A stretch of 64,000 nucleotides of DNA from CBFHMJ01 sp965656875 (GTDB lineage Bacteria; Pseudomonadota; Gammaproteobacteria; Enterobacterales; Alteromonadaceae). The DNA is taken from assembly GCA_965656875.1 (NCBI GenBank), contig CBFHMJ010000025.1, forward strand, positions 223,983-287,982, read 5' to 3'. Under the pieces are notes generated by a model, which searched no databases, had not been told where the DNA came from, and saw only the letters and a program-made list of their open reading frames with translations. Each line of letters opens with the position of its first letter. The first letter of the stretch is position 1. Position numbers and translations under genes: made by a program. This document shows positions 46,497 to 56,237 of the stretch, piece after piece.

Positions 46497-49400
46497 GTGT
46501 TAAAAATGAATAAGAACAAACCATCTCGAACACCTTCCTTGTTGGCACCGACAACCCTGTTACTAACTTTTTTACTCGCTGGATGCGGCGGCGGAGGATC
46601 TGATAACGAACCTCCAGTAGTAGACGATCCACCAGCAACGGATCCTCCGGCAACAGGAGCAACAGTCCCCAACTACAACGAAAACTATCTGAGCAGAACC
46701 GTTCAGGATGATATTTTTTACTTTGTCATGGTCGACCGATTTGCCAATGGCTCTACAGAAAATGACGAAGGCTCAACAACCGATCCCATTTCGTCAGGTG
46801 GGCTCAATAAAGCAGATAAGGCCTGGTATCACGGTGGCGATATTGCAGGATTAAAAGAAAAGCTTAGTTATATTAAAAAACTGGGAGCAACGGCTATCTG
46901 GATGACGCCCGTCCTTCGTAATCAGGCTGTTCAGGGAGACAGCGCGGCATATCACGGCTACTGGACACTAGACTACACTGAAGTCGATCCACATTTCGGT
47001 GATAATGATGAGTTAAAGGAATTCATTGATGAAGCACATGACGAAGGACTCAAAGTTTTCTTTGACGTCATCATCAATCACACTGCTGACGTCATTAAAT
47101 ATCAGGAATGTCATAATCCGGATGGCAGTTACAAAGATAACGTTACCAGTTGCGATTATAAATCGCTGGCTCAGTTAGAACAGGGTGACACTTACACTCC
47201 GTTTACTATTACAGGCACAGAATCCGCGAAATCACCGGCATGGCTGAATAACATGTCGCTCTACCATAATCAGGGGGATTCTACTTTCTCTGGTGAAAAT
47301 TCAGTTTACGGCGATTTTTTTGGTCTTGACGATCTTGATACAAATAACCCGGATGTCGTCACCGGTATGATTGATATTTTTAAAAATCTAATCACTGAGT
47401 TTAAACCTGACGGTTTCAGAATTGATACCGTTAAACACGTCAATATTGAATTCTGGCAAGCATTTTCCCCCGCAATCACTCAACATGCGATTGATGCTGG
47501 CATCTCCAATTTCCAATTGTTTGGCGAAGTATTTGAGGGAAATCCAGCGGTCCTGAGTCGTTATACGACAGAAGGAAAACTGCCCGCTGTTCTTGATTTT
47601 GCTTTTCAGGGCGCTGCATCATCTGTATTTGCAGGAACTGGAAATGCAGATTCACTGGCAAACGTTTTTGCCGCTGACGATTTGTATAATGATGGCGACA
47701 GTACCGCCAACGAATTGATGAATTTCATTGGCAACCATGATATCGGACGTATTGGTCATTCAATCAATCAAAGCTTTCCTGACATCAGTGATACCGACAA
47801 AGTAAAACGTTCATTGTTGGCGCATGGCTTCATGTTCTTTGCCCGTGGAGTCCCGGTCATTTATTACGGTGATGAACAGGGGTTCAATGGTGATGGTGAA
47901 GACCAGGATGCCCGAGAAGATATGATGCCGTCACTGGTCGCCGAATATAATGACAATGATTTGTTTGGTACGACTGATACAACAGCTGATGACAACTTTA
48001 ACGAGGAACATCCTTTATATATTGGTCTTAATCAATTCGCCCATATTTATCATAGCCATAAAGCATTAAGACGCGGAATCCACCACAGCATCGAAACCAA
48101 TAATGATGCCGTTTATGCATTTACACGGATTGATAATGCCGATAAGAAAGATTACATCGTCGTTTTCAACCCAACCACAACCACTCAAAATATTGCAGTA
48201 AATGCCCCATCCCCTACCTACAAATCAGTTTGGCGAGGTGACAATGATTTACCCGAAGAAATAGCCGCTGAATCCAATACAATAACACTCTCTCTTCAAC
48301 CACTAAGCTTCGTGATTTACCGAGCAACAGAAAAACTAGCAGCCAGTAACAACACTGGTTTTACTCTTGCCGGGATTGAAGATAACGCCATGGTTGCAGG
48401 CAACTTATCAATGAATATGGTTCCTGACGTTGATTCTATTCTTCCTCTGGTTCGATTTACGACGGAAGTCAGTGTAAATAATGGTCCTTATACAACCATG
48501 AGCATTGATCAGACACAGCCATTTGTCAGCAACATCGACGTCAGTCATTATCCAAATGGTAGTGAACTGAAACTTAGAGTAACAGCTGATAATCTGGATG
48601 GTTCAAGTTCAGTTAAAATGTTGAATGTTATCGTTGAGAACCGTGTACCGGTCGACATAAATCTACACTACCAGAATGGTAACAACAGAGAATGGTTATA
48701 CGCGATTGACGATACAGGCCACTTTCAAGGGCCGTTAAACGTGGAGGAAATTACCACTGGAATAAACTGGACGAATAACACTACGGCACTTTTACTATTC
48801 TTCACTGACTACTTAACACTTGATAACGGCCAAACCATACCTACATTTGATAAGCCTGTTTATCTCACCCGAGACACAGCAGTCAGTTTATCAACAGAGC
48901 AATCAGGCAATCTTATCGCTAATCTTTACCTCAATAATGACCATCAATTCGGTTCAACGCAAAACGATAGTGACAATCTGCCCACTGCTATACCGATTAC
49001 AGCAAACGATCCAGCACCACTGCCGGATTCAGCAAATGATGGCAATCATAATAATGATCTTTATGTTCGTGGAGGCATTAATGGCTGGGGCGTCGATGAT
49101 CCAATGGCATATCTGGGATTCAGCACTTACTATCGCTCAATCAATGTCGCTGCAGGTGATGGTGAATATAAATTTGCAGATGCTGACTGGAGTCCAACAA
49201 ATATCGGTGCTCCAGTTACCCCGGAAGGAATCACCGCCAGTGCAAACCCCGGAAATTTGCTAAATAACTTCCCGGTTACCGGGCTTTATGATTTCTGGTT
49301 ACAACGTACCAACTGGAATGATGAGCTTTATCACTTACCTGTTATCTCAAAAAATACCGGGCCATTTAATCAGGCTATTTATGTTAAAGGAAGTATGAAT

Positions 49401-50423
49401 GGCTGGGCAACGAGTGAAGACTATCGATTAAGCTGGCAAGTTGATACTAACGGCAACGACGTTTACCAGGGCGAATTCACACTCCCTTCAGGCACACATG
49501 AGTTTAAGCTCGCATCAGATAACTGGAGTATTGATTTAACCAGTACTGATGACACAGGTAGTGATATTCAACCTGGAACCTCTGAACCAGTTGGAAACGG
49601 CCAGGGATTAAGCAATATGCAGCTCGACGCCTCACAGGATGCCCGATGGCGATTCACACTTAGTCAGCAAGCTGACGGGAACTGGTATCTCGATGTTCTA
49701 CAAACTCAGGTAATTGGAGAAGATGTTCCACCGCTCGACCAAACACTCTATCTGAAAGGTGAACTGGATGGCTGGAGCGATGGATTCGCATTCAACTATG
49801 TCGGCTCTGGTCATTACTCAGTAACCGTTTATGCTGATGAAACTGTGCTAGCCGGGCAACCCAATCAGAACGACGACGATTTCTGGAACTTCAAAATCGC
49901 CGATTTGAACTGGAGCGTTATCAATCTTGGTGGTCCCACGTCACCTGATTTCTCGCTTGCTACGCCAGTGGTTCTCACTAACAGTAGTGACAGTAGCAAT
50001 ATCGATTTACCGTTGGCTGGTGCCGGGTTATATACCTTTGATCTCAATATGACCGATATAACAAGTCCAACGTTAACTGTAAGCTGGTCAGAAGCCCAAC
50101 AAGTCAGCTTCCATTATTACCGGGAAGCGGCTGATTACGATGGCTGGGGATTACATCTGTGGGGCGATGACTTACATCCATTCACGCTAAGCGAATTATC
50201 GTGGACGAATCCGCTGTCATTCTCCGGAGTTGATAATTTTGGTGTCTATAGCAATTTATACGTAACAGGCCAGGCTGATATTGGCATGATTGTGCATAAA
50301 GGGGATGAAAAAGATCCCGGACCAGATATGATCCTGCCTGTAGCGCAAGGAACTTCATTCTGGATGAATAGTGGTGATAGTACGGTTTACACCTCCGAAT
50401 CAGAAGCTATTGCAGCACGGTAA
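46497..50423 (+). CDS. Secreted multidomain alpha-amylase lipoprotein (GH13)
   Basis: The 1308-aa protein starts with a lipoprotein signal (LLTFLLAGC) and a Pro/Asp linker. A GH13 catalytic domain follows with its four regions: DVIINH, GFRIDTVKH (nucleophile Asp310), GEVFEG (acid/base Glu344) and GNHDIGR (Asp415). The C-terminal half has three related repeats with LYVRGGINGW, IYVKGSMNGW and LYLKGELDGW, each followed by KFADADW or similar, resembling starch-binding modules. Segments INLHYQNG and VSFHYYREAADYDGWGLHLWG resemble pullulanase-associated modules. It should hydrolyse alpha-glucans at the cell surface. GTG 46497 or ATG 46506 may start it; the ribosome site is weak. Confidence 0.92.
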   Translation: MLKMNKNKPSRTPSLLAPTTLLLTFLLAGCGGGGSDNEPPVVDDPPATDPPATGATVPNYNENYLSRTVQDDIFYFVMVDRFANGSTENDEGSTTDPISSGGLNKADKAWYHGGDIAGLKEKLSYIKKLGATAIWMTPVLRNQAVQGDSAAYHGYWTLDYTEVDPHFGDNDELKEFIDEAHDEGLKVFFDVIINHTADVIKYQECHNPDGSYKDNVTSCDYKSLAQLEQGDTYTPFTITGTESAKSPAWLNNMSLYHNQGDSTFSGENSVYGDFFGLDDLDTNNPDVVTGMIDIFKNLITEFKPDGFRIDTVKHVNIEFWQAFSPAITQHAIDAGISNFQLFGEVFEGNPAVLSRYTTEGKLPAVLDFAFQGAASSVFAGTGNADSLANVFAADDLYNDGDSTANELMNFIGNHDIGRIGHSINQSFPDISDTDKVKRSLLAHGFMFFARGVPVIYYGDEQGFNGDGEDQDAREDMMPSLVAEYNDNDLFGTTDTTADDNFNEEHPLYIGLNQFAHIYHSHKALRRGIHHSIETNNDAVYAFTRIDNADKKDYIVVFNPTTTTQNIAVNAPSPTYKSVWRGDNDLPEEIAAESNTITLSLQPLSFVIYRATEKLAASNNTGFTLAGIEDNAMVAGNLSMNMVPDVDSILPLVRFTTEVSVNNGPYTTMSIDQTQPFVSNIDVSHYPNGSELKLRVTADNLDGSSSVKMLNVIVENRVPVDINLHYQNGNNREWLYAIDDTGHFQGPLNVEEITTGINWTNNTTALLLFFTDYLTLDNGQTIPTFDKPVYLTRDTAVSLSTEQSGNLIANLYLNNDHQFGSTQNDSDNLPTAIPITANDPAPLPDSANDGNHNNDLYVRGGINGWGVDDPMAYLGFSTYYRSINVAAGDGEYKFADADWSPTNIGAPVTPEGITASANPGNLLNNFPVTGLYDFWLQRTNWNDELYHLPVISKNTGPFNQAIYVKGSMNGWATSEDYRLSWQVDTNGNDVYQGEFTLPSGTHEFKLASDNWSIDLTSTDDTGSDIQPGTSEPVGNGQGLSNMQLDASQDARWRFTLSQQADGNWYLDVLQTQVIGEDVPPLDQTLYLKGELDGWSDGFAFNYVGSGHYSVTVYADETVLAGQPNQNDDDFWNFKIADLNWSVINLGGPTSPDFSLATPVVLTNSSDSSNIDLPLAGAGLYTFDLNMTDITSPTLTVSWSEAQQVSFHYYREAADYDGWGLHLWGDDLHPFTLSELSWTNPLSFSGVDNFGVYSNLYVTGQADIGMIVHKGDEKDPGPDMILPVAQGTSFWMNSGDSTVYTSESEAIAAR

Positions 50424-50447
50424 CAAAAGTATCTGAATCAACAAATT

Positions 50448-50482
50448 AACTATACTGTTGCTCTTAGAGCAACAGTATAGTT
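50448..50482. terminator. Perfect 16-bp hairpin, probable terminator
   Basis: AACTATACTGTTGCTC and its exact complement are separated by TTA. It follows the amylase stop by about 25 bases and is followed by ATAAACCTTTT. The stem is unusually long and perfect. Confidence 0.7.
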
Positions 50483-50564
50483 ATAAACCTTTTATTGCAC
50501 TCCTTAGCAACCTTTTCTATCGTGTACCTCCTACGAAACTTATCACTCACAACAGGAACCCGTT

Positions 50565-51281
50565 ATGAAATACTTAATCGTCGGTGCTAATGGTGGAATT
50601 GCCACTGGTATGATTGATTATCTGCTATCAGCAGGCCATGAAGTTATCGCTATTTCCCGAGCGGGATCAGAAGAATTAAAGCTAAAAGCAGACGCGCAAC
50701 CTACACTGCAACTGCTTGATATAGATATATTTGATGAACAAAATCCTCTGGTAAATGTCATTCAACAACACAAGCCTGACGTTATCTATAACACTATCGG
50801 TATGTTACATTCCGATGCAGGACAACCCGAAAAAAACATAAAGCAGATTAATACCGCATTTTTCCATAAGAATATGGAAGTAAACTGCTATAGCGCCATT
50901 CTCTGTGCTCAGGCTATTGAGCAAACGTATCAACGTAAAGATACCGTCAAATTTCTTACCATCTCTGCGGCCGTCGGATCTATCAGTAATAACACCCTTG
51001 GCGGCTGGCACAGTTACCGTATGAGCAAAGCAGCACTTAATATGTTCATCAAAACTCTAAGTATAGAGTGGAAACGTAACTTACCTAAAGCGTGCTGCGT
51101 TGCCGTTTACCCTGGGACTACACCATCCACTCTTTCCAAACCTTTTATTTCGCGTGTTCCAGCTGAAAAACTGTTTGATGCCGATATCACCGGAGAGCGA
51201 ATGATTACAATTGCGGAACGAGTTGACGCACAAAATTCAGGGGAGTTTATTCACTGGGACAATTCAATCATTGCCTGGTAA
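50565..51281 (+). CDS. Short-chain dehydrogenase/reductase, C-factor-like
   Basis: The 238-aa protein has the NAD(P) motif ILIVGANGGIATG-like VGANGGIATGMIDYLL near the start. SISNNTLGGWHSYRMSKAALNMF carries the catalytic Tyr and Lys (YRMSK). The form is that of CsgA/C-factor-like SDRs. The substrate is unknown. AGGA lies seven bases before the ATG. It stands alone on the plus strand. Confidence 0.9.
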   Translation: MKYLIVGANGGIATGMIDYLLSAGHEVIAISRAGSEELKLKADAQPTLQLLDIDIFDEQNPLVNVIQQHKPDVIYNTIGMLHSDAGQPEKNIKQINTAFFHKNMEVNCYSAILCAQAIEQTYQRKDTVKFLTISAAVGSISNNTLGGWHSYRMSKAALNMFIKTLSIEWKRNLPKACCVAVYPGTTPSTLSKPFISRVPAEKLFDADITGERMITIAERVDAQNSGEFIHWDNSIIAW

Positions 51282-51674
51282 AAATAGCAAAGACGCATCG
51301 AAATAATATAAACGGGTAAAACAGTCTCCTGCTATAACGATTTCAATGTTGCCGGATGCGGGATACCTGGCTAATAATTTGTTCAAACACACCGTTATTC
51401 ACTCTACGGTGTGTTGTATATATCCATCTAATGATTTATGAGGAGAAATGAATCTTTGAGTTGAATTCTCGGCTACCGGAATAGCCAGGAGTCTGGAGCT
51501 CTGACATCCTGAATTCAACATCAGAGCCAACCAGAAGTTTATTCAAAAAGTTTGTAAAACCCGAAATTCGTTTGTTGCACAGCAATAAACAGCATTCAGA
51601 TTTTCAGGCGGTTGGTGGCGTATCGAGATCACTACCAATCTGTTTTAGTTGCTTTTTTTACAGGATAAACAGTC
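51282..51674. other. Intergenic region upstream of maoP
   Basis: AACACACCGT and ACGGTGTGTT (51386-51395, 51406-51415) form a 10-bp hairpin with a 10-base loop, a possible terminator of the SDR gene. The remainder presumably holds the maoP promoter. No gene seen. Confidence 0.5.
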
Positions 51675-51992
51675 ATGAGAATAGGTAACTCCAGGTTCTA
51701 CGATGACAAGAATTACCCTTACGGATTTAGTCGCTCAGGTAAATTCACCATTAGAGAGGCTAAACTACTTGAAGACTACGGCAGAACAATGATGTCGTTA
51801 ACAGAAGGAAAGTTGACACCAGAAAGCGATGTCGAACAACGCTTTTTATCAGAACTAACGGGAAAGTCAGAACCAACACTTGACTACAGCAAGTGCTGGT
51901 TAAAATACCTCAATGATACCGGCAGTAAAAAGCGAATCCTCACTCTGTCAGATACCAGTAAAAATCATGATGCAGATTATGAAGTAGAATAG
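51675..51992 (+). CDS. maoP: MaoP/YifE-type protein (DUF413)
   Basis: The 105-aa protein matches E. coli YifE/MaoP in its core: RFYDDKNYPYGFSRSGKFTIREAKLLEDYG, the region around ELTGKSEP, and WLKYLNDTGSKKRILTLS. MaoP in E. coli helps shape the Ori macrodomain of the chromosome by acting at a site called maoS near its own gene. AGGA precedes the start. The symbol rests on sequence resemblance. Confidence 0.88.
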   Translation: MRIGNSRFYDDKNYPYGFSRSGKFTIREAKLLEDYGRTMMSLTEGKLTPESDVEQRFLSELTGKSEPTLDYSKCWLKYLNDTGSKKRILTLSDTSKNHDADYEVE

Positions 51993-52105
51993 AGCGAGGT
52001 AAGCGTTAATTCAGATCGGTAGTCAGAGCATATATATGGTCTGGTACGTCAATGAATGATGCACCGATCTGAATTGTCAGGTTATTTATGTTCGTAACGG
52101 CTCAT

Positions 52106-53740
52106 TCAAACCGTTGCTGAACGTCCACACCAGCGATTCAAAACCTTCATCAAATCATCTTTTCTTACAGGTTTTGTTAAATAATCCTGAATTGATTCGC
52201 TCAGTACATCTGAAATATCTTCAGTAAACGCATCCGCAGACAATGCAATAACCTTAATATCAGCCAGTTCGGGATTGTTATGAATCTTTGCAGCCGCCTG
52301 TTGACCACTTAACCCTGGAAGGTTCATGTCCATGAAAACAACGTCAGGTCGGACAGCGTCCACAAGCTCTAACGCAGCCTCGCCAGTGCTTGCGCAATGC
52401 ACTGATACCTTTAAGGACTCGAGCAAGACTTTAACAATAGTCATGCTTATTTCGTCATCCTCAACCACCAGCACATTAATACCATCAGGGAATTGCTGGA
52501 CCAGATCTGCTGCACCACAGTCATTCGCGGAATGACAAACTTCTATGGGGATAGTAACGGTAAAACATGTCCCCTGCCCTTGAACACTGGATACAGCTAT
52601 CTCTCCGTCCATCAATTCCACAATTCCTTTTGAAATCGCCAATCCTAATCCTGTACCGCCATAGTGACTTTGTTTACCACTACCGACTTGATTGAATTTA
52701 TTAAACAACTTCGAGATATCATCCTGTGACATCCCAATGCCTTCATCACATACTCTGATTTTCAGCTTATCATCATACTGATCGACAAGAACGGTCACTC
52801 TCTGGCCCTTGCCGGTAAACTTGATGGCATTATGAGCCAGATTAGTAATGACCTGGCTTAAACGCGTTTTATCCTGAAAAACATCCTCGCTGACAGACTC
52901 AGATAACTGATAATCAAAATGAACATTCTGATCTAACGCATACATACCGAGCATTTCATGAATACCACTCATCAAATGACGTACATTAAAACGTTCTTTT
53001 GCCAGCTCCATTTTACCCGCTTCAATCTTCGCTAAGTCGAGAACTGAATTAACCAAACCTGACAATCGCTGACCACTAAAATCAATGGCTCGGGCATAGC
53101 GAATTAAATGTGCTGGAACTTTAGCCATTTCACTCTGTTCGAGAAATACCTGACTGAATCCAATAATGGCATTGAGTGGTGTTCTGATTTCATGACTCAT
53201 AAAAGATAAGAAAGAGGATTTGTGCTCACTGGCTTCCTCCAGTTGTTTGACTTTCAACCGAAGTTCCAACTGACTCACGACCTGATTACTGAGGGTTTTT
53301 AACGCCCGCCGCTGAGAATCACTCAACTTTTTCGGTTCATCACTAATTGTACACAACGTCCCTATCGCATAGCCTTCAGGTGTAAATAACGGTGCGCCGG
53401 CATAAAAACGAATGCCTGGTGGTCCTTGAACCAGTGGATTATCATGGAAACGTTCGTCTTTAGACGCATCGGTGATTTCAAAAATATCCTTTTCTAAAAT
53501 AGCATGCGAGCAGAATGCAATTTCTCGCGATGTCTCACGAGCTTCAAGGCCAACAACGGATTTAAACCATTGTCTTTCAGGATCAACCAAACTAATCAGT
53601 GCTATAGGTGTTTCGCAAATATCAGAAGCTAATCGTGTCAACTCATCAAACTGATGCTCAGCATCGGTATCAAGGATGCCATATTTATATAAAGCCGACA
53701 GGCGTTCATTTTCGATTTCGGGGATGCAGGCGGATATCAT
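52106..53740 (-). CDS. GAF-domain hybrid histidine kinase
   Basis: The 544-aa soluble protein has an N-terminal GAF domain (FDELTRLASDICETPIALISLVD...AGAPLFTPEGYAIGTLC). HisKA (SFMSHEIRTPLNAIIGFSQ) and HATPase (GGTGLGLAISKGIVELM) follow. A C-terminal receiver has its Asp in DVVFMDMNLPGLSG and Lys in YLTKPVRK. There is no membrane segment. It is a cytoplasmic sensor with unknown partner. Confidence 0.92.
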   Translation of the reverse strand: MISACIPEIENERLSALYKYGILDTDAEHQFDELTRLASDICETPIALISLVDPERQWFKSVVGLEARETSREIAFCSHAILEKDIFEITDASKDERFHDNPLVQGPPGIRFYAGAPLFTPEGYAIGTLCTISDEPKKLSDSQRRALKTLSNQVVSQLELRLKVKQLEEASEHKSSFLSFMSHEIRTPLNAIIGFSQVFLEQSEMAKVPAHLIRYARAIDFSGQRLSGLVNSVLDLAKIEAGKMELAKERFNVRHLMSGIHEMLGMYALDQNVHFDYQLSESVSEDVFQDKTRLSQVITNLAHNAIKFTGKGQRVTVLVDQYDDKLKIRVCDEGIGMSQDDISKLFNKFNQVGSGKQSHYGGTGLGLAISKGIVELMDGEIAVSSVQGQGTCFTVTIPIEVCHSANDCGAADLVQQFPDGINVLVVEDDEISMTIVKVLLESLKVSVHCASTGEAALELVDAVRPDVVFMDMNLPGLSGQQAAAKIHNNPELADIKVIALSADAFTEDISDVLSESIQDYLTKPVRKDDLMKVLNRWCGRSATV

Positions 53741-54118
53741 AATTTTTACTTTTTTATACCAATCCTATTACCTGATAGTAGGACTATTTCTTAAATATCT
53801 CCATCTAATTATCGAACAAAAAATTGATTCGTGACGGCAAATTTTTGAAAGGAAAAGGATGTACCAAATTAAATACAAAGTTACACTGTCATAACGAACC
53901 GTCGTAGCTTGTTTTGTATTTCAGCGGAACCTTATTTAAATAAATATTATCTATCTCATTCCATTTGTAACTGCGGTAGATAAAAACGTTTTAATAAAGA
54001 AATTCACTGTCTGAACTTTATATTGCGTCACTATCGTTATATTGAAATACTTGAAAATACGGGTGAAAAGGCCGCTGCTGTAAACTGTACACACTTAAAG
54101 GAATTCCGGGTAAGCACT
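53741..54118. other. Divergent region between hybrid kinase and nsrR
   Basis: CCTAT...ATAGTAGG (about 53763-53781) forms a small hairpin near the kinase start. No gene seen; promoters of both flanking genes must lie here. Confidence 0.4.
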
Positions 54119-54598
54119 ATGCAACTAACCAAATATACTGACTACAGCCTGAGATTACTCACATATCTGGCATTGTTACCAGAAGGGAAAAGAGCCAGCA
54201 TTGATGAGGTCAGCGACATTTATGGCGTCCCTCGTAATCACATCAACAAAATCGTACATAAACTGGGGAAGATGAACTTAATAGAAACACGTCGAGGAAA
54301 AGGCGGTGGTTTCTTTTTAGCAAGTCCCGCCGAGGATATTAATATTGGTGAGGTAGTGGCACTACTTGAGAATTCGCTCAAAGTCATTGATTGCGATTCA
54401 CCGCCATGCAGAATCCAGCCAGTATGCCGACTCAAACATATTCTTAATGACGCCTCCAATATATTCTTAGATCACCTTAATCAGTTTACGCTTGCCGATC
54501 TTGTGCAACATAATCGAACTCACCTGGTACAAATTCTACAGATTCAGGATGCTCCATCTGCTGCATTTACGACAAATATGGCCGACACACTTGCCTGA
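54119..54598 (+). CDS. nsrR: NsrR, nitric-oxide-sensing Rrf2-family repressor
   Basis: From ATG 54119 the 159-aa protein begins MQLTKYTDYSLRLLTYLALLPE and has the Rrf2 winged helix (VPRNHINKIVHKLGKMNLIETRRGKGGGFFLA). The iron-sulfur ligands lie in CDSPPCRIQPVC, with the C-x4-C-x5-C spacing of NsrR. In relatives it represses NO-detoxifying genes until NO attacks the cluster. No such target (hmp, norV) is adjacent. Its 3' end overlaps the end of the opposite gene by 32 bases. Confidence 0.9.
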   Translation: MQLTKYTDYSLRLLTYLALLPEGKRASIDEVSDIYGVPRNHINKIVHKLGKMNLIETRRGKGGGFFLASPAEDINIGEVVALLENSLKVIDCDSPPCRIQPVCRLKHILNDASNIFLDHLNQFTLADLVQHNRTHLVQILQIQDAPSAAFTTNMADTLA

Positions 54599-56192
54599 TA
54601 GCCAGATCAAGATCGCAAACTTGCTGTTGCAGCGTTAAACGTTTGCGATAAAGAGATTTCAACCTGGTTTCCATTAACTCCGTAGCAGACGTTTCGATAT
54701 CCAGATAATCTCGTGGCAACCAACTAACTAATTGTTCTTTCATCTCATCAAATGAAACATCTCGCACACAAAGTTTGTCACCAGCTTTTGTATCGCAATA
54801 TGTCATAGAGACAAACGGCTTGTTCGTTAGTTGAGCCGTTGGACGTAGTTGAATCAGTGACGATCGCCCCAAATCTATTACAGATGCCAGCTCCCCCTGA
54901 TCCAGCATACGACTCCTGATATGTTGATCTTTACCTTTACGAACCAAATCTGATGATTTAACCAAAATCCATGCCGAACGATTTAATGTATTGCAGCAAT
55001 GTCTGATTAACTGAAGCCAGTTCATCACCGATCCTTTTGCCCGAGATACACCATATTCACACCGTATATCGGATTGCCACTTCGACTGCTCTTTGACTGA
55101 ATGTTCTGCAATGTCTGTCAAATCAGCCACAACAATTGATGGCACTAAATTTCTTCGAGAGCACTCAGGCACTATTGACATCATTCGTTCACTTACAGCC
55201 AGTGAATGTATGTAGATATGCCCTGTTAATAAACTGGCTTTCGTCGACAGATAATGTTGCTTATTCGCATTCCATCCTAAGTAAACGGCCAGATCGGGAT
55301 TATCAGCGTCCAAATTGACATGATGTAGTAACTCAGCAAAAAATCCGGAGCCCGTCATCAAATCACCAAAAACAATCGTCCCTTCTGTATCACCGATAAT
55401 CTCCTGATGAATATAATTTTTTTGTGTTTCAGTAAGCGACGAGAAGTTTGAAGAATCGTTAACGTCGTGGATTAACAGACTAAGTTGTTGGGTAATTGCA
55501 GATTGTGAGCATCCCTTTGATGCCAGTACCTCCAGAAATGAAGACACGATACTTATCAGAGCTTTCAATTCAATCTGCACATCAGAAAGTGACGGAATAT
55601 TCTTCGTTTTATCAACAAATAACAGAGGAGAGAAAAAATCATGAAGAAGTTCAGGATTTAATGCCGAAATCTCGCGACAATATTGTTGAATATCCTGATA
55701 GCTAAGTAGAGAGTCATTCCAGTCAAGCTGCAATAAAGGTAGTAAAACAGGCTCATTGTCCATTAATGCCTGTATAGCATCTGTTTGACCGGGATATTTT
55801 ATCTGGAAAGCCCGTCGTCGGGTCTGCCAGTGTAATTCCAGATAACGCAACACCAGCCAACAGGTGATGATGTCAGACCAATATTTCTCAGGCAGTGATG
55901 TATCTCGTATTACTATTTTTTTAATCGACGCTAAACAACGATTTCGGTGATATCCGGCATCATCTCCGGTCTCGCTGATATTCATTGATATCTTGAGAGA
56001 AGCAGACTCATCATCCAGCAGCCATGCATGATCAATTTTAGAAACTTTCGGGACTTCTCCCTGATATTTATCGTCACTAAACTCACGGCAATAAGCATGC
56101 TGAATAAAATGTCGAGACAACCAGGAGCGGCATAGCTGCTCAGTTACAACTGTCGATTCTGTACAAACTGATTTTTCAACGTCCTTGTTCAT
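54567..56192 (-). CDS. Degenerate N6-adenine-methylase-like protein
   Basis: The 541-aa protein resembles the HsdM/N6-adenine methylase family in its C-terminal half. GDLMTGSGFFAELLHH looks like the SAM-binding motif I (DPxxGSGxF). SVMNWLQLIRHCCNTLNRSAWILVKSSDLVRKGKDQHIRSRMLDQGELASVIDLG matches the region that in HsdM follows the catalytic motif. The NPPY/F catalytic motif itself is not found where expected. The N-terminal 200 residues are unlike anything I recognise. No specificity or restriction gene is near. It follows mrcB by 45 bases on the same strand, with GGAG before its ATG, so it is probably co-transcribed. It may bind SAM or DNA without methylating. Confidence 0.55.
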   Translation of the reverse strand: MNKDVEKSVCTESTVVTEQLCRSWLSRHFIQHAYCREFSDDKYQGEVPKVSKIDHAWLLDDESASLKISMNISETGDDAGYHRNRCLASIKKIVIRDTSLPEKYWSDIITCWLVLRYLELHWQTRRRAFQIKYPGQTDAIQALMDNEPVLLPLLQLDWNDSLLSYQDIQQYCREISALNPELLHDFFSPLLFVDKTKNIPSLSDVQIELKALISIVSSFLEVLASKGCSQSAITQQLSLLIHDVNDSSNFSSLTETQKNYIHQEIIGDTEGTIVFGDLMTGSGFFAELLHHVNLDADNPDLAVYLGWNANKQHYLSTKASLLTGHIYIHSLAVSERMMSIVPECSRRNLVPSIVVADLTDIAEHSVKEQSKWQSDIRCEYGVSRAKGSVMNWLQLIRHCCNTLNRSAWILVKSSDLVRKGKDQHIRSRMLDQGELASVIDLGRSSLIQLRPTAQLTNKPFVSMTYCDTKAGDKLCVRDVSFDEMKEQLVSWLPRDYLDIETSATELMETRLKSLYRKRLTLQQQVCDLDLAIRQVCRPYLS

Positions 56193-56237
56193 CGTATCTC
56201 CAACGTTACTTTTTAGAGGTTATTACCCTATCTTTTT

